A stretch of DNA of 64,000 nucleotides from Streptomyces durocortorensis (lineage in GTDB: Bacteria; Actinomycetota; Actinomycetes; Streptomycetales; Streptomycetaceae). Positions 55,623 through 63,999 of the stretch are shown in pieces. Made by a program: the position numbers and the translations under genes. The DNA lies in assembly GCF_031760065.1 (NCBI RefSeq), contig NZ_CP134500.1, positions 2,666,001-2,730,000 on the forward strand, written 5' to 3'. The first letter of the stretch is position 1. Every line of letters starts with the position of its first letter. The notes under the pieces are model-generated. The model was not told where the DNA came from and made no database searches. It saw only the letters and a list, made by a program, of their open reading frames with translations.

Positions 55623-55922
55623 ATGGTCATGGCGGAAGATGTCTTCAAGGCGCTGGCCGACCCCACACGCCGGCTCATCCTCGACGAGCTGGTGGAGCGG
55701 AACGGCCAGACCCTGTTCGAGATATGCACGCGACTGGTGACCAAACACGGCCTGGGACTGTCCCGCCAGGCGATCAGCCAGCACCTGGCCGTCCTGGAAA
55801 CGGCGGGCCTGGTCCTCACGCGACGCCAGGGCCGCTACAAGTTCCACGATCTGAACACCGAACCCCTGGAGCACATCGTCAGCCGATGGCTCAGGCCCCG
55901 AGCACCGGAGGACACCCCATGA
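55623..55922 (+). CDS. ArsR-family transcriptional regulator
   Basis: A 99-residue winged-helix repressor: F-K-A-L-A-D-P-T-R-R-L-I-L-D-E-L, then G-L-S-R-Q-A-I-S-Q-H-L-A-V-L-E-T-A-G-L-V (recognition helix), and R-R-Q-G-R-Y-K-F-H wing. It lacks the C-x-C metal site, so it is probably not a metal sensor. Several starts are possible (TTG 55611, GTG 55620, ATG 55623, ATG 55629); all lie in or just after the operator, and no Shine-Dalgarno is visible, so the mRNA may be leaderless. Its stop overlaps the start of the VOC gene. Confidence 0.88.
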   Translation: MVMAEDVFKALADPTRRLILDELVERNGQTLFEICTRLVTKHGLGLSRQAISQHLAVLETAGLVLTRRQGRYKFHDLNTEPLEHIVSRWLRPRAPEDTP

Positions 55923-56308
55923 AGATCCACCTGACCAGCGTCTTCGTCGACGACCAGGAAAAGGCCCTGCGCTTCTACACGGACGTCCTGGGCTTCGAGA
56001 AGAAGCACGACGTCCCGTTGGGCGGCGAGGACCGCTGGCTGACCGTGGTCTCGCCGGAGCACCCCGACGGCCCCGAACTGCTGCTGGAGCCCGACAAGCA
56101 CCCCGCCGTGAAGCCGTACACGAGCGCACTGGTCGAGGACGGCATTCCGGCCGCCTCCTTCGCCGTGGACGACGTACAGGCGGAGTTCGACCGGCTGCGC
56201 GCGCTCGGCGTGCACTTCACCCAGGAGCCGCTGACGATGGGCCCTGTCACCACGGCCGTGCTGGACGACACCTGCGGCAACCTGATCCAGATCGTGCACA
56301 GCGCGTAG
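55919..56308 (+). CDS. VOC/glyoxalase-family protein
   Basis: A 129-residue metal-dependent fold of the vicinal oxygen chelate family. It shows S-V-F-V-D-D-Q-E-K-A-L-R-F-Y-T-D-V-L-G-F, L-L-L-E-P in the middle, and D-D-T-C-G-N-L-I-Q-I near the end, where Glu/Gln and His ligands of the family are found. Members act as glyoxalases, dioxygenases or antibiotic-binding resistance proteins. It is co-translated with the ArsR gene (ATGA) and is probably its regulated target. Confidence 0.88.
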   Translation: MKIHLTSVFVDDQEKALRFYTDVLGFEKKHDVPLGGEDRWLTVVSPEHPDGPELLLEPDKHPAVKPYTSALVEDGIPAASFAVDDVQAEFDRLRALGVHFTQEPLTMGPVTTAVLDDTCGNLIQIVHSA

Positions 56309-56344
56309 GCCGGACGCTCCGTCCGTCCCAGTGGCACGTTCACG

Positions 56345-56570
56345 GCGCTCACGCCTGTCGCCGTGACCTTTCGCCGGGGCGGTGCAGGCGCATGGCCAGG
56401 GCCCGGGGCGTGAGGATGACATGCCGGGACGGCCGAATCCGGTCCCGGACACGGTTCGGGTCGCCACCGCGCGGCCACGGAAGCAAGCGCGAGAGCGATC
56501 TCGGTACGGGCGAAGCTGTCGCCGACGCGTTGCCGTGCGCCCCCGCCGAAGGCACCCTTCAGGGGCCGGT
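56345..56570 (-). pseudogene. Remnant of a cytochrome P450 with frameshift and lost haem Cys
   Basis: Reading on after the terpene synthase stop, the minus strand encodes A-F-G-G-G-A-R-Q-R-V-G-D-S-F-A-R-T-E-I-A-L-A-L-A, the haem loop and following helix of a P450. The proximal ligand position, Cys in F-G-G-G-x-R-x-C-x-G, is Arg. After W-R the frame must shift to continue into R-H-V-I-L-T-P-R-A-L-A-M-R-L-H-R, a typical P450 C-terminus. The preceding 350 residues are absent. Confidence 0.82.
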
Positions 56571-57599
56571 CGGCCGGGGCCCGTCGTGGTGGAGGAGGTC
56601 CTCCGCGAAGTTCGGCGCCTCGGGCGGCACCGTCGCCTCCGCCGCGTAGCGGTGCGTCTCCGTTTCCCACTGGTGGTAGCCGCGCATCCACGCCTTCATC
56701 GCGTCGACGTAGCGGTCGACGGCATGCCGGCCCTCGTCGCCGAGAGACAAGCCCGAGCAGACGTCGGGCAGTTGGCGCTCCAACTCCACGAACACCTCGA
56801 TCCGCGCCATGGCCAGATCGCGGACGCGGTCCAGGGCCCGCTCGCGACAGAGGTTCTGTTCACGTTGCACCACCAGCACCGCGTTGTCGACGTCGCCGCG
56901 GGGCTCCTCCTTGACGACGGAGTACACGTCGTTGCAGAAGATCGGGACGTCAGTGGCGACCTGCCGCATCATGCGCAGTTGCGGCGTGTGGAACACGGCG
57001 GGCGGAACGAGGAACCCGCCGATCCGTTCGCCGTAGTCCATCAGAGTGGAGGTGCCGGCCATGCCTCGCCGCACCTGAAGGAAGTGCTCCATCCCCGGGA
57101 CGGCACCGCCGACCCGGTCCATGGCCTCGCCCACGTAGGCGGCCAGGTAGTACTCCCAGTTGTGGGCGGCCCGAGCGCACCACGACGGCGCCATCCCGCG
57201 CACGCTGCGCTCCCAGAGCGAACCGAAGAACGACACCAGCGGCGACTCACCACGGCGCCGCTGCCGCAGCGGGGTGAACAGGACGTCGATCAACTCGCCG
57301 CACACCGCCGCAACGCGTTCGGGACACCTCCCCAACGGCCCGTCGAACTGGTCGTCGAAGAGAAAGAAGAACGCCATCTGGTCCACGCCCAGGGCCAGTT
57401 CGTCGCGGTCGGCGTACGGATATCCGTACCCGGCCAGCTGCGCCATGTCCCAGCTCAGATACCACTCCAGGGCCTCGTCGGTCGCGAGCATCCCGTGCGA
57501 CCGCAACCGCTCCAGGTTGACCTCGCGCGCGTACACCACATGCGGGCTGCCGCGCAGCGGGAAGGGGATGTCGAACACGGGCAGGTGTACGTCAGCCAT
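56559..57599 (-). CDS. Class I terpene synthase (sesquiterpene cyclase-like)
   Basis: A 346-residue cyclase that ionises a prenyl diphosphate with Mg2+. It has the acidic motif D-D-Q-F-D (residues 82-86), the NSE triad N-D-V-Y-S-V-V-K-E (223-231), an Arg pyrophosphate sensor before the NSE motif, and the C-terminal R-Y pair (H-R-Y). Length and motifs fit bacterial sesquiterpene synthases; the product cannot be told. ATG 57599 has GAGGGG upstream. The stop falls at the start of the P450 remnant, so the last residues may be altered by a deletion that joined the two genes. Confidence 0.9.
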   Translation of the reverse strand: MADVHLPVFDIPFPLRGSPHVVYAREVNLERLRSHGMLATDEALEWYLSWDMAQLAGYGYPYADRDELALGVDQMAFFFLFDDQFDGPLGRCPERVAAVCGELIDVLFTPLRQRRRGESPLVSFFGSLWERSVRGMAPSWCARAAHNWEYYLAAYVGEAMDRVGGAVPGMEHFLQVRRGMAGTSTLMDYGERIGGFLVPPAVFHTPQLRMMRQVATDVPIFCNDVYSVVKEEPRGDVDNAVLVVQREQNLCRERALDRVRDLAMARIEVFVELERQLPDVCSGLSLGDEGRHAVDRYVDAMKAWMRGYHQWETETHRYAAEATVPPEAPNFAEDLLHHDGPRPTGP

Positions 57600-57846
57600 A
57601 TGTGCGCCCCTCACCGGATACGCGCCCATCACCAGCGGGCCGCGTTGACGTCATCGCCGACGACACCAGACCGGCCGTCGATACCGGAAGGGCGCAGGGC
57701 GGCGCGGCGGGAGCGCACGAATGCGCCCCGGCACGCCCGGCCGCTCTCCCTCGCACCTAAGAGGTTGCCGGACCGTCCGCCAGTCCCCAGCATGTGTTCC
57801 GACGCTGCCCGAGGAGGCAGGGTCGGCGCCTTCCACAGGGGGGAAC

Positions 57847-58794
57847 ATGCTTCACCGCACGCACAGGCGGACGCGCAGTCGGACACACAGGCGCACGCGC
57901 CCCGGCCGACTCGGTCGGCTGCGTGCCGTCCTGGTCGCCGGATTCGCGGTTCTCGGGCTCGCGGGCACCACCGTGGCCGCCACGGCCGACGAGGGGACCG
58001 GCCCGACCGCCGACACCCGGGCGGCGGCCGCCGCCAAGCCGCTGTTCCAGATGCCGTTCGCGTGCGACACGCGGTGGCAGCTGAACACCTACGGCTCCGG
58101 TCACAGCCCCGCGCTGGACATCGTCGTGGAGAGGAACACCGGCTCCGACGCCAAGCCGGTGCTCGCCTCCGCCCCCGGCACCGTGTCCGCCGCCTACTGG
58201 GACAACGGCTCCGGCAACACCATCCAGATCAACCACGGCAACGGCTGGTTCACGGCGTACTACCACCTCAAGGACTCCCCCACCACGTACGTCCGCAAGG
58301 GGCAGTCGGTCCAGCCGTCCACCCGGATCGGACGCATCGGCACGACCGGCGCCTCCAGCTGGTCCCACCTGCACTACGAGCAGCGCTACAAGGCGTCGGG
58401 GGACTTCACCGACGAACGCCACCGCGTTCCCGTGCACTTCGACGGCGTCCAGTACACGGGCACCAACAAGGAGTGGCCGAGCGTGACCAGCCGCAACTGC
58501 TCGGGCTCCACTCCGGGCTGGCAGGACTGCCCGGCGGGATACGTCTGCTTCTACTCGGGCGCCAACGGCACCGGCTCGGTCTGCCGGTCGGCCGGCGACC
58601 AGCCCAACAGCACCTGCGGCTTCCGTAAGTCGTACTACAACAACGGCAATCCGCAGCCGGGTTACGACCACGTGCAGGTGTACTTCAAGGAAGGCGGCAG
58701 CCAGTGCATCCACCACGGCTGGGCCGACGGACGCGGGAACTTCGCGAGCGGCGGCAGGACGATCGACCGCTTCCACTGGCGCGGCGAATGCTGA
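57847..58794 (+). CDS. Secreted M23 metallopeptidase with C-terminal I36-like domain
   Basis: A 315-residue exported protein. A basic stretch with H-R-R-T-R repeats precedes a signal peptide (about residues 24-46). The M23 LytM domain (70-185) has His86 and Asp91 (H-S-P-A-L-D) and H-L-H (174-176), the zinc ligands and catalytic His, with H-Y-E after. These enzymes cut peptidoglycan cross-bridges. From about 218 there is a peptidase inhibitor I36-like domain with paired Cys: C-P-A-G-Y-V-C-F-Y-S ... C-R-S ... C-G-F ... C-I-H-H-G. ATG 57847 follows GGGGGG. Confidence 0.88.
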   Translation: MLHRTHRRTRSRTHRRTRPGRLGRLRAVLVAGFAVLGLAGTTVAATADEGTGPTADTRAAAAAKPLFQMPFACDTRWQLNTYGSGHSPALDIVVERNTGSDAKPVLASAPGTVSAAYWDNGSGNTIQINHGNGWFTAYYHLKDSPTTYVRKGQSVQPSTRIGRIGTTGASSWSHLHYEQRYKASGDFTDERHRVPVHFDGVQYTGTNKEWPSVTSRNCSGSTPGWQDCPAGYVCFYSGANGTGSVCRSAGDQPNSTCGFRKSYYNNGNPQPGYDHVQVYFKEGGSQCIHHGWADGRGNFASGGRTIDRFHWRGEC

Positions 58795-58948
58795 CAGCCT
58801 GACGGCCTGGCAGCGAACACTGACAGCCCGGCCGCGAATGCTGACGCCCTGACAGGGGGGGGCGAGACTCCGCCCGGCCTGCACGTCATGCAGATGTTTA
58901 TCGACTCTTCCTACCCTTACGGCGCACCTTGGGGGAAGGAATCAGTCC

Positions 58949-59725
58949 ATGTACACCATTATCGTGGTGCCGGGGCCCGGCATGAACCCCGGCGAGCAGC
59001 TCAGGCTGGCACCGGGAGAGACCCTGCGCTTCGGCCGGAAGGCATCCACCGGCCCATCGCCCCGGCTGACCATTCCGCATGACGGTGTCTCACGTTCCGC
59101 GGGCGAGATCACCGCGACGGACACGTACTGGTCGCTCAGCAACTTCAGCCGCACGGCGACGTACGCCGTCGAGAACCCTGAGGGCGCAGGGGAACACATC
59201 AAGGTCGCGCCGAGGCGGCTGGGCGCACCCGTGGCGTTCGAGTTCTCGCGGGTCGTCCTGCCCGCGGGCACCGAGCTGCTCAGCTTCGACGTGTGGGCAC
59301 CGCGGCACGACTACGCCGCCGTCACGGCGGACGGGTCGGACCGGGACGAGCCCGCCGAGGACTGCGGAGGGGAGTCGACCGCGCTCGCCTTTCCCCTCGA
59401 CCGGTCAAAGCGGTACTTCATCGTGCTGGCGGCCCTGTGCGAGTCACGCCTGAGCGGCGAGCCGTACGCGCCGGTGCCCACCGTGGAACAGGTCGTCGAG
59501 CGGCTGCGCCCGCAGTGGCCCGCGGCCAACCGGGCCGCCGTGCAGTGGAACATCGACTACCTGGCGGTGAAGCTGCGGCTCAAACCCGGCCCCGAGTCCT
59601 GCGAGCCCGGCCCCCGTCTCAACGGCAAGAAGGAGACCCTCGTCTCCCTCGCGCTCCGCTTCGACCTGGTGCGCGAGGACGACCTCGCGGCGCTGGCGCC
59701 CTCCACGAGCGGCGCGGCCCGATGA
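58949..59725 (+). CDS. FHA-domain protein coupled to a kinase
   Basis: A 258-residue cytoplasmic protein. Residues 1-90 resemble an FHA phosphothreonine-binding domain: E-T-L-R-F-G-R-K, I-P-H-D-G-V-S-R-S-A-G-E-I (the S-R pair) and W-S-L-S-N-F-S-R-T-A-T-Y (the N-x-S-x-N-like loop). The C-terminal 80 residues are helical with a winged-helix look (W-N-I-D-Y-L-A-V-K-L-R-L). The stop overlaps the kinase start (ATGA). It is likely to bind phosphorylated parts of that kinase or its targets. ATG 58949 has AAGGAA upstream. Confidence 0.75.
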   Translation: MYTIIVVPGPGMNPGEQLRLAPGETLRFGRKASTGPSPRLTIPHDGVSRSAGEITATDTYWSLSNFSRTATYAVENPEGAGEHIKVAPRRLGAPVAFEFSRVVLPAGTELLSFDVWAPRHDYAAVTADGSDRDEPAEDCGGESTALAFPLDRSKRYFIVLAALCESRLSGEPYAPVPTVEQVVERLRPQWPAANRAAVQWNIDYLAVKLRLKPGPESCEPGPRLNGKKETLVSLALRFDLVREDDLAALAPSTSGAAR

Positions 59726-61218
59726 ACGATCAGTCCGGCCCGGGAAGCGAAGGGTCCGGCCCGGTGAGCGGGCGGCAGCAGTCGTACGCCGTCGCGTCCG
59801 TTCCGCCCGGCTACCGCGTCGGCCCCTGGATCGTCGAGGAGCCGCTCGGCGCGGGAGCTTTCGGCAACGTGTACGCGGCCCACCACGAGGACCCCGACGC
59901 GGCCCCGGCCCGCGCCGCCCTGAAGTTCCTGCCCACCGGCACGCACACACCGCGCCAGCTACGCCATCTCCGGGAACTGGCCGAGCGGGAAGTGGCCCTG
60001 CTGAGCCGCCTCCGTTCACCGCGGCTGATCCGGATGTACGACGCGCTGACGGTGGACGCCCCGGCCCACCCGGAGCTCGACGGCGCCACCGTCCTCGTAC
60101 TGGAGCGGGCACGGGGCTCCCTCGACACGCTGCCGGCCGCCGGCCGTCCGCCGCGGCAGGGGCCCGCCCTGCTCGTGCAGATCTGCGAGGGCCTGCACCA
60201 ACTGCACGGCGCGGGCTGGGTGCACGGCGACCTCAAACCGGGCAACGTCCTGCTGATGGAGGACGGTACGGCACGGCTCGGCGACTTCAACATGGCCGCC
60301 GAACTGGAGGGCACACACGCGTACTGCCCCGCGTTCACGACCGCCGACTACACCCCGCCCGAGCTGCTGTGGTCCGAGGTCGGCGAGCGGGGCATGCGGA
60401 TCCGGCCGACCGCGGACATCTGGGCGTTCGGGGTGCTGGCCCACCTGACCCTGACCGGCTCGTTCCCGCTGCCGGGCGGCACCCCGACCGCCCGGCGGGA
60501 CGCGGCGGTGCGCTACGCCCGCGGCGAGGAGGAGCTGCGCCTCTCACCCGAACTCCCCGCACCCTGGCGGGGGATCGTACGGGACTGCCTCGCCCGTACG
60601 CACGAGGAACGGGCCCCGCACGACACCGCGTCGCTGCTGCGGCGAACCTCGGAGGCGGCGGCGGGCCGACTGCCGCACCGCAAGCACCGGCACCGCCCTC
60701 TGCTCGCGGCGGCGGCCTGCGCGCTGGCCCTGGCGGTGACGGGCCTCGGCATGCGGATGCTCCTGGACGGGGACCCCGGAACGAAACCGGTCGCCCCGAC
60801 GAACGCCGGGCCCGTCGCGGACGCCCGCCCGGACGGGAGCGGCACCGGCCCCGAGCCGACGCAGACACCGACACCGACACCGACACCGAGGCAGACGGCC
60901 ACGGGCTACGACCGCTGCATCCCCGGTTCCGTCTGTTTCTTCTCGGAGACGGACGGCAGGGGTGATATGTGCGCCTGGAGTGGCGACGACTCCAACTGGT
61001 TCGACGGCCAGAACGACTGCTCCTGGGCGGACACCCGCCGCCCGGGCTCGATCTTCAACAACGGCCTGCCCGACGCCAACGGCTACATCCACGTCACATA
61101 CTTCGCCGAGCCCGGACTACGCAAGCGCCTCGGCTGCATCAAGAAGGGGCAGCGTCACGACCTCGCCCTGACGTCGAACGTGCTGTCCCACACCTGGGCC
61201 AAGACCTGCGCCTCATGA
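59722..61218 (+). CDS. Transmembrane Ser/Thr kinase with extracellular I36-like domain
   Basis: A 498-residue protein. The kinase domain (about 36-310) has G-A-G-A-F-G-N-V-Y, Lys68 in A-L-K-F, H-G-D-L-K-P-G-N (Gly in place of the usual Arg of HRD) and D-F-N (188-190) in place of D-F-G, then Y-T-P-P-E-L. One membrane helix follows near 330-350, then a Pro/Thr-rich linker and a C-terminal extracellular domain with paired Cys (C-I-P-G-S-V-C-F-F-S ... C-A-W-S ... C-S-W-A ... C-I-K ... C-A-S) like that of the M23 protein two genes upstream. Overlaps the FHA gene. Probably a non-RD or weakly active kinase sensing the cell surface. Confidence 0.85.
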   Translation: MNDQSGPGSEGSGPVSGRQQSYAVASVPPGYRVGPWIVEEPLGAGAFGNVYAAHHEDPDAAPARAALKFLPTGTHTPRQLRHLRELAEREVALLSRLRSPRLIRMYDALTVDAPAHPELDGATVLVLERARGSLDTLPAAGRPPRQGPALLVQICEGLHQLHGAGWVHGDLKPGNVLLMEDGTARLGDFNMAAELEGTHAYCPAFTTADYTPPELLWSEVGERGMRIRPTADIWAFGVLAHLTLTGSFPLPGGTPTARRDAAVRYARGEEELRLSPELPAPWRGIVRDCLARTHEERAPHDTASLLRRTSEAAAGRLPHRKHRHRPLLAAAACALALAVTGLGMRMLLDGDPGTKPVAPTNAGPVADARPDGSGTGPEPTQTPTPTPTPRQTATGYDRCIPGSVCFFSETDGRGDMCAWSGDDSNWFDGQNDCSWADTRRPGSIFNNGLPDANGYIHVTYFAEPGLRKRLGCIKKGQRHDLALTSNVLSHTWAKTCAS

Positions 61219-61265
61219 CCTGCGTCGGCCCCGACCATGTCTCCTCCAACGGGACGGACCCTGCC

Positions 61266-61313
61266 TCGACATGGGCCCGGTGAAAGATCTCGACATGGCC
61301 CGGTGAAAAGATC
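61266..61313. repeat. Two 23-bp direct repeats after the kinase gene
   Basis: CTCGACATGGGCCCGGTGAAAGAT is followed at once by CTCGACATGGCCCGGTGAAAAGAT, near-identical copies with one-base indels, about 50 bases after the kinase stop. Confidence 0.85.
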
Positions 61314-61346
61314 CGGTCCGCTTCGGCACTCCGTCCGCTCCAGCCC

Positions 61347-62264
61347 TCAGGCCTCCTCCGCCCCTGCCGCCGCCTCCGCCTCCGGTGCCACCCGGCCCGT
61401 GAGCGCCGCCAGCGAACTGCGTACGTGCACCATGTGCGCCTGGACCTCCTCGCGGCCCTCCTCGTGCTCCCGCAGAACCCGCTCCGTCTCCCGGACCACC
61501 CGCTCCTCACGGACCCGGGCCTGAGCCAGCAGCTCGGCCGCCCGGGCCTCCGCGTCCTCCTGGCCGTGGCGGGCCGCCTCCTGGGCGGCGGCCAGCTCCC
61601 GGCCCGCCTCCGCGAGCAGCGCCTCCGCCCGCTCGGTCAGCTCCGCGTGGCGCACCGCCAACTCCGCCTCGGCCTCGGCGATCTCGGCCTCGGCGGCCTT
61701 GTGCCGCTCGGCATGCTCCTGCTCCTGGTGGGCCAGCACGCTCGCCGTGCGGCGGCGCGTCTCCTCCATCCCGGAGGCAGCGGCCGCCCGCACCTCATCG
61801 GCGTCCTGCCGGGCCGCGGCGAGCAACCCCTCGGCCTCCCGGACCGCCTCGGCCACCCGCTCCTCGGCCGCCCGTACGGCCGCCTCCCGCACCGCGTCCG
61901 CCGCCTCCCGCGCCGCGTCACCGGCCGCCCGGCCCTCCGCCCCGGCCTCGTCCCGCAACGCCTGGCCCGCCGCCACCGCCTCCGCGTGCAGCGCCTCGGC
62001 CTCGCTCTCGGCCAGCGCCAGAATCCGCTGGGCCCGCTCCCCCAGCTCCGCGTAGTCCTGCGGAGGCAGCGCCGCCACAGTCTCCGCCAGCCGGGCCGCC
62101 CCGGCGAGAAGTTCCTCGACCCTGACCGTCAGCCGGGAGACCTCCGCGAGCGCAGTGTCCCGCTCGGCGACCAAGGCAGCGGTCGCACGGTCCACCTGCT
62201 CCGGACTGTAGCCACGCCCCCGCACGCCGACGGTGTCGTACGCGGACACCGGTCCAGCACTCAT
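61347..62264 (-). CDS. DivIVA/FilP-like coiled-coil protein
   Basis: A 305-residue protein, mostly a long coiled coil rich in Ala, Glu and Arg from about residue 30 to 290. The start has G-Y-S-P-E-Q-V-D-R-A-T-A-A-L, the short motif of DivIVA-like and 'cellulose-binding' Scy/FilP-type proteins of Streptomyces. These build polar or cytoskeletal assemblies at hyphal tips. ATG 62264 (M-S-A-G-P) has GAGGGG upstream. Whether it forms filaments is inference. Confidence 0.8.
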   Translation of the reverse strand: MSAGPVSAYDTVGVRGRGYSPEQVDRATAALVAERDTALAEVSRLTVRVEELLAGAARLAETVAALPPQDYAELGERAQRILALAESEAEALHAEAVAAGQALRDEAGAEGRAAGDAAREAADAVREAAVRAAEERVAEAVREAEGLLAAARQDADEVRAAAASGMEETRRRTASVLAHQEQEHAERHKAAEAEIAEAEAELAVRHAELTERAEALLAEAGRELAAAQEAARHGQEDAEARAAELLAQARVREERVVRETERVLREHEEGREEVQAHMVHVRSSLAALTGRVAPEAEAAAGAEEA

Positions 62265-62424
62265 CCCTGAAGCCCCTCTCCGACTCACCGATTCATCGAT
62301 ACGCCTCACCGACATGCCAAGGATGCGGCAATTAGTGCCGGAAGTCGGAATCGATCAGATGCTTTCAGGACGGAAGCGACCGGCATCACAGCCCCGGCCG
62401 CGCGGCATCGACCCCCATACGACG

Positions 62425-62460
62425 AGAGGCGCCCGAACCCTCCCCGGGTCCGGGCGCCTC
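62425..62460 (-). terminator. Terminator of the deaminase-SUKH gene
   Basis: GAGGCGCCCG (62425-62434) and CGGGCGCCTC (62451-62460) pair perfectly, with further partial pairing inside the loop, 22 bases after the stop. Confidence 0.75.
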
Positions 62461-62481
62461 ATCACATCGATGACGTACGGC

Positions 62482-63999
62482 TCAGAGCAGGCCGTCCCAC
62501 ATCTGCTCCAGCAGCACCGACCACCAGTTCTCCGGCGACGCCAGCGCCGCCGGGTCCAGCGCCACCAGCTGCGCCTGGAAGTCGACCGTCCAGCGCCCCG
62601 CCTGCTCCGGGTTCAGCCCGAACCGCAGCCGCCACATCCGGCCCAGCAGCGCCATCGACCGCACGAACTCCGGCAGCCCCGTGTTCACGAACTGCGGCGC
62701 CACCGACTGACCGCCGGGCCCGGCCTCCACCGGAACGGCCACGATGTTCGCCGTCCCGTACTGGACGCAGAGCGCCTTGCCGAAGTCCGTGCCCATCACC
62801 AGATACGACCCCGCGTCCGGCGCGGCCTGAACCTGTCGCTGCGCCGCCAGCTCCCCCAGCGTCGGCACCACCGGCTGCCCCGGCTGCGCCCAGAAGAACG
62901 GCCCGAAATCGGCGGGCAGACCCGCCCACACCAACGTACGGGCGACGACCTCCGGCACCCCCTGACGGGACACCGCACGCTGATCGAACCGCAGAATGCC
63001 CTGCGGCCCGAACGCCTGCACCAGCTCCTCTGCCACCGCCTCCGGCGGCAGCGCGGGCGCGGGCGGCATCTGCGGCAGCGGAGCCCGCACCGGCGCGGGC
63101 CGCGCCGGGCCGTCCGCCACCTGGTGCAGCTCGCCCTGGTGCGTCAGCAGATGCTGCATGCCCTGCTGACGGCTCGCGTGGTCGGTGCCGTACGGAGCGA
63201 CGCTGGTGATGCGCACCTGCGGCCAGGTCTCCCGGATCATCCGGGCGCAGTAACCGCCCGGCAGCTCACAGGACTCAAGCTCCGTGTGCAGCTCGATGAC
63301 CTGCTGCGGCGGCACGTTCATCGCCCGCAGCTCGTGCAGCATCTGCCACTCGGGGTGCGGGGTACCCGGCGCCGAGCGGCGGATCAGCTGCTGCTCACTG
63401 CCGTCCGGAGCCCGGAACCGCAGCACGGCCTGGTAGCCGGGGCCCACGGTCGGCTGACCGGTGGGCTGCTGCGGATAGCCGTACGCCGGGGGCGGCGGGG
63501 TGTGCTGCCCGGGCGCGGGCGGCTGCGGTACGGGACCCGGGGCCCCGCCCAGCGATGCACCCGGGACACCCGGCGCACCGGGCATGCCGGGAGGACCGGG
63601 CGGGCCCACCTGGCCGGGCGCCGCGAACATCGTCTCCGCCTGGTGCACCCCGCCACCCGGAGGCGGCGTCGCACCCGGCGGCGGAGGCGGCGTCGCACCT
63701 GGCGGACCCGGAGGACCCGGAGGCTTCGGCGCACCGGGCGCGCCGGGCGGACCCGGAGGAGCCGGGACGCCCGCACCGATGCTGCTCCCGTCGGCCAGCA
63801 TCGTCGCGGCATGGTGCACCCCGCCACCCGGAGGCGGCGTCGAACCCTGCGGCGGAGGAGGCGGACCAGGAGGCGGCGTCGCACCGGGCGGACCCGGAGG
63901 ACCGGGAGGACCGGGAGGCTGCGGCGCGCCGGGGGTTCCGGGGGGCGGCGTGGCACCCGGCGCACCGGGCGGGCCGGGCGGGCCGAGCTGGGAGACGAG
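62482..63999 (-). CDS. Collagen-like protein with nucleotide-deaminase-like and SUKH-4 domains (5' truncated by window edge)
   Basis: The frame is open to the right edge, so the start is outside; about 505 residues are visible. The N-terminal 170 are Pro/Gly-rich with collagen-like G-P-P-G-P-P-G-A-P runs and at least two copies of a G-V-H-x-A-x-T-M-(L/F)-A motif. Next is a deaminase-like domain (about residues 205-290): H-P-E-W-Q-M-L and E-S-C-E-L-P-G-G-Y-C, matching the HPE and C-x-n-C metal motifs of XOO_2897-type toxin deaminases. The last 180 residues match the SUKH-4 immunity fold (G-P-F-F-W, Y-L-V-M-G-T-D-F-G). Toxin and immunity-type domains in one chain. Confidence 0.78.
   Translation of the reverse strand, partial: LVSQLGPPGPPGAPGATPPPGTPGAPQPPGPPGPPGPPGATPPPGPPPPPQGSTPPPGGGVHHAATMLADGSSIGAGVPAPPGPPGAPGAPKPPGPPGPPGATPPPPPGATPPPGGGVHQAETMFAAPGQVGPPGPPGMPGAPGVPGASLGGAPGPVPQPPAPGQHTPPPPAYGYPQQPTGQPTVGPGYQAVLRFRAPDGSEQQLIRRSAPGTPHPEWQMLHELRAMNVPPQQVIELHTELESCELPGGYCARMIRETWPQVRITSVAPYGTDHASRQQGMQHLLTHQGELHQVADGPARPAPVRAPLPQMPPAPALPPEAVAEELVQAFGPQGILRFDQRAVSRQGVPEVVARTLVWAGLPADFGPFFWAQPGQPVVPTLGELAAQRQVQAAPDAGSYLVMGTDFGKALCVQYGTANIVAVPVEAGPGGQSVAPQFVNTGLPEFVRSMALLGRMWRLRFGLNPEQAGRWTVDFQAQLVALDPAALASPENWWSVLLEQMWDGLL

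Noticed and set aside
53429..56308. 959-codon plus-strand frame across the MFS and ArsR genes
   Set aside because: It is a shadow of the MFS gene in another frame; only its last 130 codons (VOC protein, from 55919) are real.
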